Of a DNA stretch of 64,000 bases, positions 62,109 to 64,000 are shown one piece after another. This DNA comes from Bacteroidota bacterium (GTDB lineage Bacteria > Bacteroidota > Bacteroidia > Chitinophagales > Chitinophagaceae): positions 1 to 64,000 of the forward strand of contig JAEZZY010000056.1 in NCBI GenBank assembly GCA_023418315.1, read 5' to 3'. The position numbers and the translations under genes were made by a program. The notes under the pieces are model-generated. The model ran no database searches. It saw only the letters and a list, made by a program, of their open reading frames with translations, and was not told the origin of the DNA. The first letter of the stretch is position 1, and each line of letters starts with the position of its first letter.

Positions 62109-64000
62109 ATGCGTACCAAATTTATCTTCCTGCTGTGTGCCGCTATTTTTGTTCTTTCAACCGTTTCTTATGCTCAATCCGAAAATCAACAGATAACTTA
62201 TCCGATTGATTTCAAATTAAACGATGAGCAGCTATTAGATGCCTATGATAAGTTATTCCGGAAACTTGAATATTCCGATAATGACAGCCTTATTTCTTAT
62301 CTGCAAAAGGGGTTGCTGGAGTTTGAGCGCCGTCATTATGTAAAAGGACAGGCATCTCTTATGATGTATCTGGGAAGCATTTATTCCATAAAAGGCATGC
62401 AGCCCGTAGCAAAGGCGCAGGCACTTTCTGCATTGGAGTTGTTTGAAACCATAGAGGATAAAAACAGTATGGCTGCCACGCTCAATACGCTCGGTATCAT
62501 AGAAGGCAAAACCGGAAATTATAAGGGTGCGCTACAGAATTTCTTTGCTGCTTTGAAGTTGTATGAAGAGGTCGGAAACAAAGACGGCGCGGTGAATTGC
62601 TATGTAAAAATAGGCGTGGCGCATGAACTGAACGGAGATCTCGACAGAGGACTTTCTTACTACCAAAAAGCCCTGGCAGTGCTGAAAAACAAACCCGTTT
62701 CCGGCAACTTGATTACCCTGTATAACAACATAGGAGCACTCTATTGCAGAAAGAAAGAATACAACGCCGCTATTCCGTATTTTGAAAAAGCAATGGAACT
62801 AACGGCAGCGCCGGCTTATAAGCAAATGAGAGCGTTCCCGTTATCTAATCTGGGACAGATTTATGTTAATTTAGGTGAGATAGAGAAAGGAAAAAACTAC
62901 CTCACCCAAGCGCTGGAATCCGCACGGAGTTCCGGCGTATCCGACCAGGAAGCGCATGTGCTGCAGAACCTGGCGGGAATCACCAAGGATAAAGAACTGG
63001 CGCTCAGCTACCTGAATTTAGCATGGGATATAGCCCACCGAAACGGTGAAAGACGCATGCAGGCAGATGTGCTGGAAGTAATGAAAGACTTCTATAAATT
63101 ACATAAAGATTATCAAAAAGCGCTGGAAGTATATGAACGTAGCAGAGCTATACAAGACAGCATTTTTACCCTTGATAAAGAAAAGGAAATTGCGAACCTG
63201 CAATCGGTTTATGAGCTGGAAAAATCGCATGTACGTATTGATGAACTGGAAACCGCAAATAAAAAAAATACCTATTTCCGCAACATCATCATCGGCATAG
63301 CCAGCGTACTGGCATTATTGCTTTTACTCAGCATTCTTTTCCTATGGCGCATCCGAAACCTGAATGCACAACTGCTGCGAAGCGAACAAGCACTTAAAAA
63401 AGCCAATGAAGATAAAGACAAATTATTCTCTGTAATTGGGCATGACCTACGCAACCACGTAGCCAACGTACCCATTGTGCTGGATATGTGTGAAGACGAA
63501 AGCCTCACGCCTTCCGAAAAGAAATTCCTGATGGATTCTTTGAAAGATAATGCCATAGCTACACGAGATACATTGGAAAAGCTGCTGAACTGGGGCAAGT
63601 CGCAACTGAAAGGAATTACGGCGCTGCCTACCGTCTTTAATGCCGGTGAAAAAATCGCTAATAAGCTAAAGCTGATGAAAACGGCAAGCGAACAAAAACA
63701 AATCACCATTCATAGCCACGTGGCGGATGATATAAATGTCTATGCCGATGAAGAACATTTTAAATTCATCATGCGCAACCTGCTTTCCAATGCTATAAAA
63801 TACACACACCACGGCGGAACCATTGAACTGAACGCAGAACGCCAATCCGGTGAAATTATTTTCTCGGTAAAAGATGACGGAATGGGAATGACGCAACAGC
63901 AGCAAGAGCATATTTTTGAATCATTCAACCAAAGCGTAGAAGGCACGGATCACGAAAAAGGAAATGGTATAGGGCTGATGCTTTGTAACGAATTTATCAG
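62109..64000 (+). CDS. TPR-containing sensor histidine kinase, cut by the window end
   Basis: The frame is open from ATG 62109 to base 64000 (630 codons). It has a signal peptide (MRTKFIFLLCAAIFVLSTVSYAQ), about seven tetratricopeptide repeats (for example ATLNTLGIIEGKTGNYKGAL and LYNNIGALYCRKKEYNAAIP), and a membrane helix at about 391-414. A short coiled-coil precedes the H-box FSVIGHDLRNH with His445. The ATP-binding domain shows the N-box NLLSNAIKYT, DDGMGM and GNGIGLMLC. The TPR part should lie in the periplasm as the sensor. The residue after HDLRN is His instead of the usual Pro. The cognate regulator is not visible. Confidence 0.9.
   Translation, partial: MRTKFIFLLCAAIFVLSTVSYAQSENQQITYPIDFKLNDEQLLDAYDKLFRKLEYSDNDSLISYLQKGLLEFERRHYVKGQASLMMYLGSIYSIKGMQPVAKAQALSALELFETIEDKNSMAATLNTLGIIEGKTGNYKGALQNFFAALKLYEEVGNKDGAVNCYVKIGVAHELNGDLDRGLSYYQKALAVLKNKPVSGNLITLYNNIGALYCRKKEYNAAIPYFEKAMELTAAPAYKQMRAFPLSNLGQIYVNLGEIEKGKNYLTQALESARSSGVSDQEAHVLQNLAGITKDKELALSYLNLAWDIAHRNGERRMQADVLEVMKDFYKLHKDYQKALEVYERSRAIQDSIFTLDKEKEIANLQSVYELEKSHVRIDELETANKKNTYFRNIIIGIASVLALLLLLSILFLWRIRNLNAQLLRSEQALKKANEDKDKLFSVIGHDLRNHVANVPIVLDMCEDESLTPSEKKFLMDSLKDNAIATRDTLEKLLNWGKSQLKGITALPTVFNAGEKIANKLKLMKTASEQKQITIHSHVADDINVYADEEHFKFIMRNLLSNAIKYTHHGGTIELNAERQSGEIIFSVKDDGMGMTQQQQEHIFESFNQSVEGTDHEKGNGIGLMLCNEFI

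Noticed and set aside
1..64000. Search for tRNA, rRNA, CRISPR arrays, insertion sequences, integrases and phage genes.
   Set aside because: No cloverleaf-like stretches, regularly spaced repeats, transposase or integrase motifs were seen in the gaps or genes. This was by eye; a covariance-model search would be decisive.

Overview
This window is a gene-dense chromosomal segment from a member of the phylum Bacteroidota. The evidence is a combination of lineage traits: Type IX secretion (T9SS) C-terminal sorting domains, a TonB-dependent receptor with an N-terminal carboxypeptidase-regulatory domain, a PorV/PorQ-like porin, a YtxJ bacillithiol-associated protein, DUF2795 and DUF3822 family proteins, a fused isobutyryl-CoA mutase, the futalosine menaquinone pathway, and Bacteroidota promoter -7 boxes (TAnnTTTG) 5-40 nt upstream of many starts. 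The order is probably Chitinophagales, but that is an inference. I saw no rRNA, tRNA, CRISPR array, insertion sequence or prophage. No gap longer than about 300 bp lacks a gene.

Layout. 1-3.2 kb: the end of an exported protein, an outer-membrane protein, mqnC and a small DUF2795 gene. 3.4-6.5 kb: lolD, then the lipid/RNA cluster acpP-fabF-rnc. 6.6-15.8 kb: two ECF sigma-factor loci, each tied to a predicted periplasmic protease. The first is sigma, then a membrane anti-sigma-like TPR protein, then an exported and membrane-anchored TPR-CHAT (caspase-like) protein. The second is sigma, then an anti-sigma-like N-domain fused through one membrane helix to a trypsin/DegP-type protease. A thioredoxin and a FUSC exporter lie between them. 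16-22 kb: a Thr-rich lipoprotein, pcm, aspartate kinase, mutS2 and an EamA transporter fused to a GNAT domain. 22-28.3 kb (minus strand): a PIG-L deacetylase, a small ORF and icmF, with a 31-bp palindrome near icmF. 28.5-32.5 kb: an Hpt protein, an exported vWA protein and two acetyltransferase-like proteins in an ATGA overlap.

32.5-37.6 kb is a decaying tandem cluster. It holds a large T9SS-exported alpha/beta hydrolase, two intact paralogous lipoproteins, a frameshifted third lipoprotein remnant and two orphan T9SS sorting-domain remnants. A 175-bp near-identical direct repeat is evidence of recombination. 37.7-41.7 kb: an XRE regulator with a candidate operator, LysM/BON envelope proteins, YkvA, and the coaD-rsmD-DUF3822 group. 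41.8-46.6 kb: a MATE pump, ytxJ, fabD, a HIT hydrolase, greA and a PorV-like porin. 46.7-54.6 kb: a TonB receptor followed by a 1349-aa exported protein. 54.7-64 kb: a 2-hydroxyacid dehydrogenase, rsmA/ksgA, an M17 aminopeptidase, pdxA, an M16 peptidase, a previously unlisted 58-aa membrane protein, lpxB, and a TPR sensor histidine kinase cut by the window end.

Most of the window is housekeeping. The most unusual parts are the paired sigma/protease loci at 6.6-15.8 kb, the remnant cluster at 32.5-37.6 kb and the EamA-GNAT fusion. All functions were assigned by reading motifs; no database search was run.
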